DNA of 64,000 nt from positions 744,001 through 808,000 of the forward strand of contig NW_004457735.1 of the NCBI RefSeq assembly GCF_000203815.1, read 5' to 3'. Every line of letters starts with the position of its first letter. Position 1 is the first letter of the stretch. A program made the translations under genes and the position numbers. Under the pieces are notes generated by a model, which saw nothing but the letters and a program-made list of their open reading frames with translations, was not told the origin of the DNA and ran no database searches. This DNA comes from Cavenderia fasciculata (lineage: Eukaryota; Evosea; Eumycetozoa; Acytosteliales; Cavenderiaceae). Positions 12,334-23,034 of the stretch are shown here, in pieces.

Positions 12334-13770
12334 ATGGATGCAAAAACATTAGGTAGAATAGAGTCTGTTGGTGGTCATTTACTTGCAACTCCACCACATT
12401 CATCTGACAATACTAGTAATAACAGTAATAAGACTACTACTACTACTACTATTACAAATACAAATAATAATATTAAACAAATAAGAGTAGAAGGAGGAAA
12501 GAAAGTTTGGGAAACAATGGATAATACAGACATGATATTAGAGAGACAAGAGAACCATTGTACCGTCATTTCATTGAATCGACCAAAACAACTCAATGTC
12601 TTGTGTACCGATATATTTGTTGGTTTGAATAGAAAGTTATTAAACTATGTTCACAATGATAATCTACATCTTTTAATTCTAAAAGGAAGTGGTAACAAAG
12701 CTTATTGTGCTGGTGGTGATATTAAAGGTAAAAAAGTAGCATGTTAAAGTAATCATTATATTATATATTAATATCTATCTTTTTCTTTTTCTTTTTCTTT
12801 ATCAATAGAATTAACATCAAATACAAGAAAATTAAGTTATTCATTCCCAAAATATTTCTTTACACATGAATATAATATGGATTATACAGCTGCGACATTA
12901 CGTAAACCAAGTATTGTGTTTTGGGATGGTATTGCAATGGGTGGTGGATTGGGTGTTAGTTGTCACTCTACCTTTAGAATCGTCACTGAAAGAACCGTTT
13001 GGGCAATGCCAGAGGTATCGATTGGACTCTTCCCAGATGTTGGTGGTTCCTACTTTTTATCACGTCTACCAGACTCACTTGGTAATTATTTAGGTTTAAC
13101 TGGTAAAAGTATTACTGGTGCTGATTGTTTGTATGTAAAACAAAATATTAAACATCAAATATGTTTTAATTATTAATTACTATTTATTTGTTTTTAAAGA
13201 CAATTTGGTATAGCAACACATTATATATTATCAGAAAGATTACCAGACTTGGAAAGAAAATTGGTTGGATTGGTCAATAGTCAAGATAGAAATCAAATTG
13301 AATCTATTATTATGGAATTTGCATCAACTCCAAAGACACCATCACCACTTTTACAAGAATGGCAATTGATACAAAAACATTTTGCCAACAAGTTTAAATC
13401 GGTAGAGGAGATTCTCAAATCACTAGAATCAAGTGGTACTAAATGGGGAACTGACATGGTTGCTTTGATTCGTAAGAAATCACCAACCAGTGTAAAGATT
13501 GCATTTAGACAGGTAAAGGTTGGATCATCGATGACACTTGAACAAGTTTTCACAATGGAGTATCGTATTGCCATTAGATGTCTTGAATCACCAGACTTTT
13601 TCGAAGGTGTTCGTGCCGTCGTAGTCGACAAGGACCATAAACCAAAATGGAATCCTTCCACTTTGGAACAAGTCACTGATGATCAAATCGATCGTTATTT
13701 TTCTCCATTACCTTTAGGTCAAGAATTACAATTAGGTAGTAATTTTTATGTTACTGGTCTTCATCAATAA
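12334..13770 (+). CDS. 3-hydroxyisobutyryl-CoA hydrolase-like protein with PTS2-type signal
   Basis: Exons 12334-12727, 12809-13130 and 13200-13770 join to 428 residues. After a Thr/Asn-rich N-terminal part, the crotonase fold starts near residue 65 and shows SLNRPKQLNVL, AYCAGGDIK (oxyanion hole), DGIAMGGGLGVS and MPEVSIGLFPDVGGSYFLSRL. The PDVGGS block is typical of HIBCH, which hydrolyses 3-hydroxyisobutyryl-CoA in valine breakdown. Residues 8-16 read RIESVGGHL, a full match to the type-2 peroxisomal targeting consensus. This suggests import into peroxisomes rather than mitochondria, as for plant CHY1 (which uses PTS1). The C-terminal frame is intact. Substrate choice is inferred from the family only. 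Confidence 0.87.
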
Positions 13771-13816
13771 AATTAAAAATAAATCAAAGTTAAATTAAAT
13801 TAAATAATATTATTCT

Positions 13817-15364
13817 TTATTGAAGTTCATCAAATAAAGCAGATGCGTTGATCGTTGTATCATTGACACCACGATAATGTTGTGATCTTTTCATTGGAGA
13901 CTTTGGTGGTGGTGTCATTGGAGTTTGGGAATTATTAAATTTGTTCTTGATAGGTGATAATGAAGGTGTGGGATTGAAAGAGGTAGAATTAGAGGTCGGT
14001 TTAAATCTTTTTCTAACAACATAATTGGAACCTCCAGATGGAGCTTTAAAACTACTATTACTATTATTATTATTGTTGTTATTGTTGGTACTACTATTTA
14101 CAAGATAATTATCATCACTTGTCAATAAATCAAGTGATGGCATTGAATTTTGTGTCATTGAATAATGTTGTTGTTGTTGATTTTTTCTTTTAACTGGTGT
14201 ATTTTGTTGGTATTGTTGTTGTTGTTTACTCTTTGGTGAAATGGATAAAGAAGAAGAAGAATCTTGTTGTTGACTTGATGGAGATGACGGAGGTGATTGA
14301 GACAATACCATCAATTTACCAGATTGTTTTTTTGGTGATAATGATTGAACACTTTTTAATTTTGTTTGAAGTGAATTCATTTCTCTTTGTTGTTGTTTTA
14401 ATTGATTTGTCAATTCTTTAATTTTATGTTTCTTTTCGTTCAATATAATGACAAACTTTCCAAATAAATCCAATTCCATTGATTGTTTCTCACTGGTTAG
14501 TTGTTTAATGATATCTATAGATTCGTTGAACTGGGTTTGAAGTGAATCATTTTGTTTGTTTAATTGTAGGTTGTGGTCACTCAACGAGTCCACCTTTCCA
14601 ATCAACCAATTAAAGTAATCTTCCAGGTTGGCAGTTGAATGATTTGTCACTTTTGATAATATCAAACTACTCTTTAATGATAATTCACTATTATCTAATT
14701 TAATATTAATTGTAAACTAAACAAATATAATGTTAATATACCATATAGATATCTATCCAATCTATTCTTTGTTATTATTATATCTTACCTCTAAATTATT
14801 TGGTTTAGAATTTGATTGTCTCAAACGATAAGTAAATTGTGTGCCACTTTGATCTTGAGTAATAAGAGCCTTTTTAATTAATGATACATAGTGATCAGTC
14901 TTCATTCCATCAGGTTTCAATATATTCTCAATATAATTAATTGATACTAAATATCAAATACAAAAGTTAGGTTCAAACATTAATTATTGTTGTTTAAATT
15001 GTTAACTCTACATACTATGACCATTCCAAATTGATTTAGTGTCAGTCAATAATATATCAAATGAACCATTATTATTCCATTTACATTTAATATAATATGA
15101 AGAGAGTAAAGGTGTAGCATAAGATACATCAATCTTATTATGTTGTTGTTTTTGTTGTTCAGATGATATAAATGTTAAATTAAATCTTGATATTGATTCT
15201 TGAATCGATGATGTCGATGCTGAAGCATTGTCAATCGATGAGGAGGAATTGTCTTGAAATACATCTCCTCCAACTTTGGTATTATTATTATTATTACTAT
15301 TGTTGTTGTTTATCAATGTGTCATTATAATCACTACTACCACTGAAACTGTATCTACTAAACAT
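13817..15364 (-). CDS. xrcc4: XRCC4, non-homologous end-joining scaffold
   Basis: Three exons on the minus strand, 15364-15016, 14946-14789 and 14716-13817, give 468 residues. The start at 15364 is the most natural ATG; the frame extends a little further upstream. Exon 1 has an Asn/Ser-rich lead and then a head domain ending TKSIWNGH. Exons 2-3 carry a beta-strand (FTINIKLDN) and then the long coiled coil. The diagnostic helix segment ELDLFGKFVIILNEKKHKIK aligns with the XRCC4 helix that binds DNA ligase IV. The tail is Gln/Asn/Ser-rich and low-complexity, ending with a basic and Pro-rich part. XRCC4 bridges ligase IV to DNA ends in the nucleus; dictyostelids are known to keep NHEJ. An XLF-like paralogue is the main alternative. 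Confidence 0.78.
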
Positions 15365-15658
15365 GTTGGAGGAATGATAATGCAAGAGATTAATTATGAC
15401 ACCTATACAATTAATCAAGTTTGAAAACAAAAAAAAAGGAGGGAAAATAGAGCACACCAAACATAAGGAATAAAGGTTGATGCGATTCTAAGAACAAACT
15501 ACGACATTGCTAAGAGATAATTGACATAGTATAGTATAGTAAATTACTATAGTAATTATCTTTAGCTGTGTTTTGTTATGATTATTACATGTTGCCAAAA
15601 TAGGTTGAAATTTCATGTTTGAGTATAATTTATTTATTGACAAGTAGTCGATCGATGA

Positions 15659-16927
15659 TTAATTTAGTTCTGTACGATTATTAATTAAAAGAGAGTGCAT
15701 TTGACTGCCATAGAATGCTATTGTTGAACCCTGACTTCTAATAAGCATATGCTCAACGAATTCTCCAATGGGTTCAGTCCTGTTGTGATAGAGAAAGTCG
15801 ACCACTTCTTTATGTCCTTTAAGAGCAGCTTGTAAAACAGTACCGCCACTACATCCTTCTGTTCTGTGTTGATGAAGGAACTTTACAATTTCAATGTCTC
15901 CTTTAAGAGCCGCCTCTGTCATTGCCTTTTCACTGCACGATTCCGGGTCTACTCTGTTTAAATATTCTACTGTTTCAAGACTACCTGATTTTGCAGCCAG
16001 GTCAATAGAAAGCCCGCAGACTTTATGAGAACGGAGGACTTTGATTGGAGATATATGTTCGTTGATAAATACCACTATGTCATAAAATCCATTACATAGA
16101 GGACCTGTGACGTCAATATAGAGATCTTTGGAATGTTGACTGATTGGATCGACAGAGTCGAGGTACTTTAGTACTTCCAACTGTTTGTTGTCCATTGCGT
16201 TTTGAAGTATAGATGACAAATACAAATGAATATCACTTGAAATAGTCTTGAGATATTTGATGATTTCAATGTTTCCAACCTGAGCGGCATGAGAGGCGCC
16301 CAATGCGTAGTCTTTGGTGGCAAAGGTATCTTTTCCAACATTGCATATATATTTCACCATATCAAGATTCATTGGTAGATAACTTGACGTAAAAGCAAGA
16401 GCGAGTGCAAGACTAGAAGTGAAAAATGGGCTGAGGTACACATCCATATGAAATCGGTTGAGATTGTCAATCACATGTTTGAGTGCCTTAAACTGTCCTT
16501 TTAAAGCTGTATTTGCCGTAACTCTATCAAAGAAAGAGTATGCCTTCAACTTGTTATTTATCTTTACCAACTCATTTACTTGTTGCAAACAAAACTCCAA
16601 CATGTCAATATCTCCCTTGTTTGCAGCACAATTTATAATTTCTTTGATACAATCTGCTTTGGTAGTCTTTGCCTTTTTTAACAGTAGTTTTTTAACACTT
16701 TCAAAATAACCATACTTTGATAGTAGTATGATCTTTGTCTGTAGTTGTTTCCAACTGAACACACAACAATGTCTTGGTCGGCCGTCCCACTCGAAATAGG
16801 GTCTGACCATTTCAGTAGTGAGATCTTTAACATGATTGAATATGCCTCTTCGAAGTGTTAATGATCCAAAGATCTTGCTGAATAACTCTTCTTTACTACT
16901 GATATTACTATTATTATTAATAGACAT
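15659..16927 (-). CDS. Ankyrin-like repeat protein, short member
   Basis: A single exon of 422 residues from ATG at 16927. The N terminus is Asn/Ser-rich. It is followed by a conserved helical block (ELFSKIFGSLTLRRGIFNHV) and by about ten ankyrin-type units, such as AAKSGSLETVEYLNRVDPES, AALKGDIEIVKFLHQHRTEG and AALKGHKEVVDFLYHNRTEP. It belongs to the same dictyostelid family as the gene at 8710-11316 but is half as long and free of homopolymer inserts. The stop lies about 294 bp upstream of the XRCC4 start on the same strand. Function unknown; protein binding is likely. Confidence 0.82.
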   Translation of the reverse strand: MSINNNSNISSKEELFSKIFGSLTLRRGIFNHVKDLTTEMVRPYFEWDGRPRHCCVFSWKQLQTKIILLSKYGYFESVKKLLLKKAKTTKADCIKEIINCAANKGDIDMLEFCLQQVNELVKINNKLKAYSFFDRVTANTALKGQFKALKHVIDNLNRFHMDVYLSPFFTSSLALALAFTSSYLPMNLDMVKYICNVGKDTFATKDYALGASHAAQVGNIEIIKYLKTISSDIHLYLSSILQNAMDNKQLEVLKYLDSVDPISQHSKDLYIDVTGPLCNGFYDIVVFINEHISPIKVLRSHKVCGLSIDLAAKSGSLETVEYLNRVDPESCSEKAMTEAALKGDIEIVKFLHQHRTEGCSGGTVLQAALKGHKEVVDFLYHNRTEPIGEFVEHMLIRSQGSTIAFYGSQMHSLLINNRTELN

Positions 16928-17125
16928 TTTAGTGAAGTTGGTAGTTAAAAAAATTTAAATGGTTATCTTCGCTCTACAATTTTTTTCACTGTTATGAATT
17001 GATGAAGTTGAAGAGAAAGAGATAAAACAACCTTTAAATAGTATTAAAGAATCAGATATTATAAAGAATAAAATGATAATGAAATTTTAATATAATTATA
17101 TTGTAAGATTAAAAAAAGATAAAAG

Positions 17126-17780
17126 GAGACGACACATACAACATGGAGTAGAGTTTACATTAGATCAAAAAAGAATGATAAAAAGTTGATTAGAAAGTTA
17201 GAAGTATTAGAGGATGAGAGGAAACAACAACAACAACTCTCTAAAGAAAGCAGCCCTGTATTGGCTTGATCAAATCCAAATGAAGTTACCATGATCAAAT
17301 CAATACAGGATGCCAACTTTAGAGAGTCTGTACTCAAGAATCAACAAGAATTGGACAAAGAAACAAAGAAAAAGATCATTGATCTTACCAATGAAATGAA
17401 AGAAAAGAATCTTTTGGAATAGAGTTAGCAAGTAGATTGACAGATGCAGAACCATTACAAAATAAAACAGCAAAAGAGGTAAGAGATGCATTTATCAGGA
17501 TTTATAAAAGAGGAATACTAAAACAACCCAAATATTATTCAAATGGATCCAGAGGTGCAACAAAGCAATACTTGAACAAAATGATGTATGTTATAATTAG
17601 ATATGGAGTGGTTGGTAGACATCGTAATCAAGCATTGGTAGAATCAAGAAACAAGACATTGGGTAGTACATTACATAAAAGAATGATGGCACAAGAAATA
17701 TTAACTCCATCATCAACAATCAAAAGAATGGCCTAGTAGAAGATTTACCTGTTATTATTCAAAAAAATAAAATTTAAATA
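17126..17780 (+). mobile_element. Fossil of an rve-type integrase element (Tdd-4- or Polinton-like), broken
   Basis: The stretch reads as the C-terminal part of a DDE/rve integrase, with the typical RHRNQALVESRN block, preceded by a charged coiled-coil piece. Integrases of this type occur in the dictyostelid element Tdd-4 and in Polinton-type elements; the short fragment does not decide between them. The element is clearly broken, with at least two interruptions, and most of its length is absent. I found no terminal repeats at its ends. It lies between an ankyrin-like gene and SHQ1. Age cannot be fixed; moderate decay suggests it is not recent. Confidence 0.6.
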
Positions 17781-17895
17781 AAATTGTAAATTAAACGAAC
17801 GAAAGTTGGTTGGTGGTTCATTCACATCTCACCGTGAGTTGTTTCTTGTTTATTATTATTATCTTTTTTTATTTAGTTTATATAGTTTTATCATA

Positions 17896-19825
17896 ATGAT
17901 AGTACCAAGATTTTCAATAGAACAAAATGAAGAGTTTATCATTGTGATTGCTCGAACACCTTATATAAAAGCAAAGGAAGCAGACTTTTATATCATGGGC
18001 ACCGAGTTTAAGTTTTATTGTAAACCTTACTTTTTGCGTCTTACATTTGCTCATTCACTCGTAGAGAATGGTAAAGAACGTGCTTCGTACAACATTGACA
18101 CTCAACAATTCACATTCTATCTACCAAAGGCTGTCAACGGACAAGTGTTTGACGATTTGGATATGATTACAAAACTATTGGACAAGAAGAAAAAGACACC
18201 AACCGTTGCTGGTATTCAAGTTGAAACTAATTCATCAACCAACCCTGATGAACAAAACTTGGAAGGAGATGAAGATGAAGAAGAAGAAGAAGAAGAAGAA
18301 AGTGAAAGTGAAGATGAAGAATGGGAATTTGAACAAACTTTACCAAATAATCAACAATATTCTGTAAGTTATTATAAAAATTATTATTATTATTAAAAGT
18401 TTGATTATTTATTTATATTTCGATTATTTTATTCTTTTGTTTAAATTGATAGTTGGATGATATAAAGAATCAACCACATTATGGATTTGATAATAATTTT
18501 GTAGCATTCTTTAATGATCTTCAAGGAGAGGTTGAAGAGATTATCGATATTCCAATGATCGATGAAATATCAAAGGAAGAGAGAACTGCTGTTAGAATTG
18601 GTTTTGAAAATTTGAAATTTGATGAAGATAGATATATGTATGTGAGAAATCAAAACAAATCAAAGATACAAACAAAAAAATTATTAATCTATTTATTTAT
18701 TTTATTGATTTAATTAAATTTAGGGAAAATTATATATTCCCAGAATATATTGATGAATTATTACATTATAAAGCATTTTGGGAAACTGCAATGGAACAAA
18801 AATTAAAATCAAAGTTGGATAAAAATAATAATAATAATAATAGCGAACCAATTCAACCAATTGAAACTCCAAAGGTTGAATCATCATCAACAAATCAAGA
18901 TATTAAAGAATTAAATCCATCCAATTTAGAGGATTTTGATGAATTGGTTAATGAAACTGAAATGAATAGTGATACCATCCCAACAGATATTGTAAATCAA
19001 ATTAATTCGGCATTATCTAAAAAGGTTGTCATTTCATCAACTTTTACTACCAGTTCTCAAACTATTGAACCTTCATCATCTTCAAACAAGGTAATTACAT
19101 TTACTGATGAAGAAAGAGATATTATGAAAAATTTACCAAACAAAGAATGTATGTTATAATTCAATTATAATATAATATAATTTATTGTATTATTAAAATT
19201 ATTTAATTATTTAATTATTAATACTCTTTTTGTTTTAGATAATGTAAAAAATGAAAAACAATTATTATTAGGATTAATTGATATTGTATTTTCATATTGT
19301 TATAATGTTAGATCTACATATGGAGAAGATACTATTGAAAGTGCTTGGAACATTTGCAAGGTATCATCTACCTTGTCATGTATGGAAACCTTTTCTACTT
19401 TGAAATCGGTGATTGTTGCTAGTTTTAGACGTAGTATTACATTCCCATTGTTCCGTAGTTGGAAACTTGCTAGTCGTGTATTGGAAGACACTAGAACTAT
19501 ATTTAAATTGGGCAAACGTTGCATCTTGAAATGTTTGTTACATATTCGTAAATGTTTGGAGGGACATGACTACAAGTACTATCTCAACAGATTATATATT
19601 GACGATTATTGTGTTTGGTTACAATACGCCAGCAAAAAGAAACTTAAATCACTCACTGCCAAACTCAACGAAGTTGTCATTGAAAAGATGGATGTTGAAT
19701 GGCCACTAGAAGCTTATGAAAAATTGGTACAAGAAGAAGGAATGGTATTTGGTCAAGACGAAGAAGAAGATGAAGATGAAGAAAATGAATTGGAGCAAAT
19801 GAATAATAGTAGCGATGAAGAATAA
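17896..19825 (+). CDS. shq1: SHQ1, H/ACA RNP assembly chaperone
   Basis: Four exons, 17896-18363, 18453-18637, 18724-19148 and 19239-19825, join to 554 residues. The N-terminal CS domain (residues 1-95) begins MIVPRFSIEQNEEFIIVIAR and contains FKFYCKPYFLRLTF, a hallmark of SHQ1. An acidic Glu/Asp run follows at about 120-145. The C-terminal SHQ1 domain includes ESAWNICKVSSTLS, FRRSITFPLFRSWKL and YLNRLYIDDYCVWLQYASKK. SHQ1 holds dyskerin (Cbf5) before it joins H/ACA RNPs that pseudouridylate rRNA. The protein ends in an acidic tail. The gene converges on family copy A, with only 43 bp between the stops. Confidence 0.93.
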
Positions 19826-19868
19826 ATAAATAATTGGTAATTATTTATTTCTATTTAATTCTTTTTAT

Positions 19869-22800
19869 TTAATTCTTTTTATAAATTCCATTTAATCTTT
19901 TTAATTTGTCTATGATTCTAGGGATACAATAATAATATTTGAGTTTGGTCGTTTCAAATGACAATATCAATTGATCGATCCATTCAGAATATGATACCTT
20001 GTTAATGGTTGGTGGTATAATCTTGGAATAATCATAGAAATCCAAGACCAACTCTACCAAAAAAGGTGATCCTGGGTGATTTGATAGTTCCTTGTTTTGA
20101 TTGATCCAATCGACAGTCTTGTCAATCACACGTGATGATATCATTTCAATGGTGTTATATTGATCGTCGTTCATTTCGACAAGTGTTGCTATCAAATCGG
20201 CAATTTGTGGATAGTGACACTCATACTGTTGATATTTATCGCTACGAGAATAAATGAGTTGTTGAGCTTGTACAATCAAATCGATGATTTGTACTATTTG
20301 ATCGGTTGTAATGTTTCCTCCTTGATCTATTATTTGTTCGACGATTTCAGTGACCACAGTCAAATGGGTTGTGAGATACTCTTTTAATTGAAATTCAGAC
20401 AGAGATTGATCAGAGGGAGCTGGTGCAGTAAAAGTATCGAGTATTTGTTGAAATAGTCGAGTAGATTCTTGGTGGTGTATTCCTTTGTATTCCACTGTTC
20501 TTGTGAATAGGAGTTTCAATAATTCTGCAATACTAATTTGAACCTTGCCAAATTTGATATGTGTGTTGGTGTACAGTTGGATAATGGGTGTGACAAAATG
20601 TTTAACATATCGATTTGTTTCTTGATGAGATCGTTTAAAAATGGAGGATACCCATTTAAAATCGATTGTTGGTTGGTCAAGCATTATTTTCATGACCGTT
20701 GGTAAATAAATTGAAAAGTTATTTGCCCTTTTACCCATCCATACAATAAGATTTTCATCTACAAATTGATTGATTTGATCTGGTTCAAATTGTTTTGAAA
20801 ACAATATTCTTTGAATTAATTGATTGGTCTCTTTGAATCCAAGTTTATGGATACTATTAAAAAACATAATGACATGCTCTAAAATTACATCGTCATCTTG
20901 ATAACTATCCAATAATCCAATGACTGCTCTTGATAATTGTTTTAAACTCTAAAAAAATAAAAAAGAATAGAATATTTATAATTAATAAATAGAAATGGGA
21001 AGGGATCGTATTTTTGTATACATACTGAAAATCTTGATTCAAAATTGGGGTCTCTTAAAAGAAAGCCTAGAGCATCAGTGATTAAAACCTCCTGATCTGA
21101 TTCAATGGACTTTAAAACGAGTTTAATAATATATTCTTGCCAAAGAGGTTCAGCTTCAAAGATTTGTTTAATCTGTTTTGCCAAAAAATTGGAACCACGG
21201 GCTTCAGTGTCACAAACCACAATGAGAAACATTAATAACCGAGGATGTGGTGATGGTGAAGCTTGGTCGATAATGTTATTAAAAGCTTCTTTGATAAGAT
21301 CTCTAAACTCTATACTATCGACAAACATTTTACGATAGTAAGGGATATCACAAAATCTTCGAATAAATTCAACCAATTCACATTGAACAAGTATATTATC
21401 CTCTTTTAATGTTTCTGATATAACTCTATATATATTTTAAAATAATAATAATAATAATAATGGTTTGTTAGAAATATAGATTGATGTATATATATTTTTT
21501 TTATAATCATACTTTTTTAGAAAATCAATACTAAAATATCTACTCCATTTACATTCCTGTCCTTTTTGATCGGGCATATTGGAAGGATCAAACATATTTA
21601 ATAATTTGATCACTATTAATTTATCCTTCCATGTTTGTGTTAGACATTGGCTGAAATGTTCAAATAGAATAGATAATATATTTTGGTGACGGTTTGCTGA
21701 AAAAAATCGAATACGAGAGGCAATTAATAGTCTTTGTTGAGTTCTGGTTTGATAATATATTTTCCACTCTTCCACATTCATATAGTCATTGGGTTTTTGT
21801 GGTATGAAATAGTCGTCTTTGTAAGCATCCAAGAATAATGTTGTAATATACTCTTTGAAAAAGTCACATGCAATCTGACCATTCCAGTCTGTTTTCGAAA
21901 ATAAATCAAATACAGCACCTGAAATACTCCTTTTTAGTTGTTTACCTCTTTGATCTTGAAAACCATATTGTTTGAGCACCAATAAAAACATATGGACATA
22001 ATTATCACAAATACTTTTTGGTATATCTCTATATGAATGGCTATAGGCACGATATACAGTATCCAAAGTATCGTATATAACATCCAAATATTTTTCTCTA
22101 ATGTGCGCATCATAATGATTCATTTTCAAGATACCGTATAAAATGTATGTAATGATTGAGCCATAATGCTCTTGTTGATTTTTGCTCCAAAGTTTAACCA
22201 ACTTTTCTTTGCTAAACAAAGTATTAAACCAATTAAATGTTTGAATAATAAATAAATAAATATCTTCATCATTATTATCTATTGTTATTGAGTGATGTGA
22301 GGTTAATTAGTCAGTCTTGTCTTATCAATTTATATTTATATAAACATACATTGATTGAATAACATTAATTGAATTAATTCCATATCGTTTTGAACAAACT
22401 CCTTTAATTGTTTAATATGATTGAGCAAGAGTTCATGAATATGTTTTTTTGTTTCATATGATAGATAAGGTAGCAGACACTTATCATTATCAGTACCATC
22501 AGGTGATTTGATCAAAAGTAAATAATGTAATGCTTGTGCAGGTCTAATGCATTTATCTTGATTGTATATCTATAAATAAATAACCAAGTTGTATTAGTAT
22601 GATACTCGAGTATCGCTACACCAACTTCAATCTAAGCAACAACAATACATACAAGATCACCATTATCTTTTTCATTATCCTTTAAATTGCAAGCATTATA
22701 AAAGATATGTAGTATGACTTGATCGGCTCGTTGTCGTATACATTCCATTGATGAAGAGTCTTGACAAGATAGTCTAGTGTTGACATTTGATCGTAGTGAA

Positions 22801-22937
22801 AAGAATAATGGAGAGCCAAGACTGGCTTTGAACAACGCATCTAGATATTCAGCAAATGTAACTACAATTGAAATCGATTCAAGCGAGAGTACTTTATTCG
22901 ATGATGAATCTGAAGAGGATGAAGATGATGTTATCAT
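19869..22937 (-). CDS. Family A-E, copy A: unrecognised about 916-residue helical protein
   Basis: Five exons on the minus strand, 22937-22653, 22569-22350, 22278-21513, 21425-21026 and 20948-19869, join in frame (phases 0, 1, 2, 0) to 916 residues. The start is ATG at 22937 (MITSSSSSS); the frame further upstream has no ATG. The protein is predicted by eye to be almost wholly alpha-helical, with many Leu/Ile-spaced segments such as GFKETNQLIQRILFSKQ, LLKLLFTRTVEYKGIHHQES and ITTDQIVQIIDLIVQAQQL. This resembles a HEAT/ARM-like solenoid, but I recognise no family. There is no signal peptide, membrane span or catalytic motif. Copies B and C keep the same exon plan; D and E are broken. The frame is intact, so it is probably expressed. 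Confidence 0.82.
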
Positions 22938-23034
22938 TTTAAACAAAGTTGTATTAGTCTTTCATAAGAATAATATAATCTAGTTGGTTGTTAGAGTATA
23001 ATATTCTTTTCCAAAATTTAAAAAAATATCTAAT

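Noticed and set aside
15365-15460. An N-terminal extension of XRCC4
   Set aside because: The hydrophobic extension is unlike the family and ATG 15364 starts a natural protein. I did not fully exclude it.
22938-22946. A three-codon N-terminal extension of copy A (and likewise bases 26154-26186 for copy B)
   Set aside because: The extension starts with TTG in both copies; the ATGs at 22937 and 26153 align with each other.
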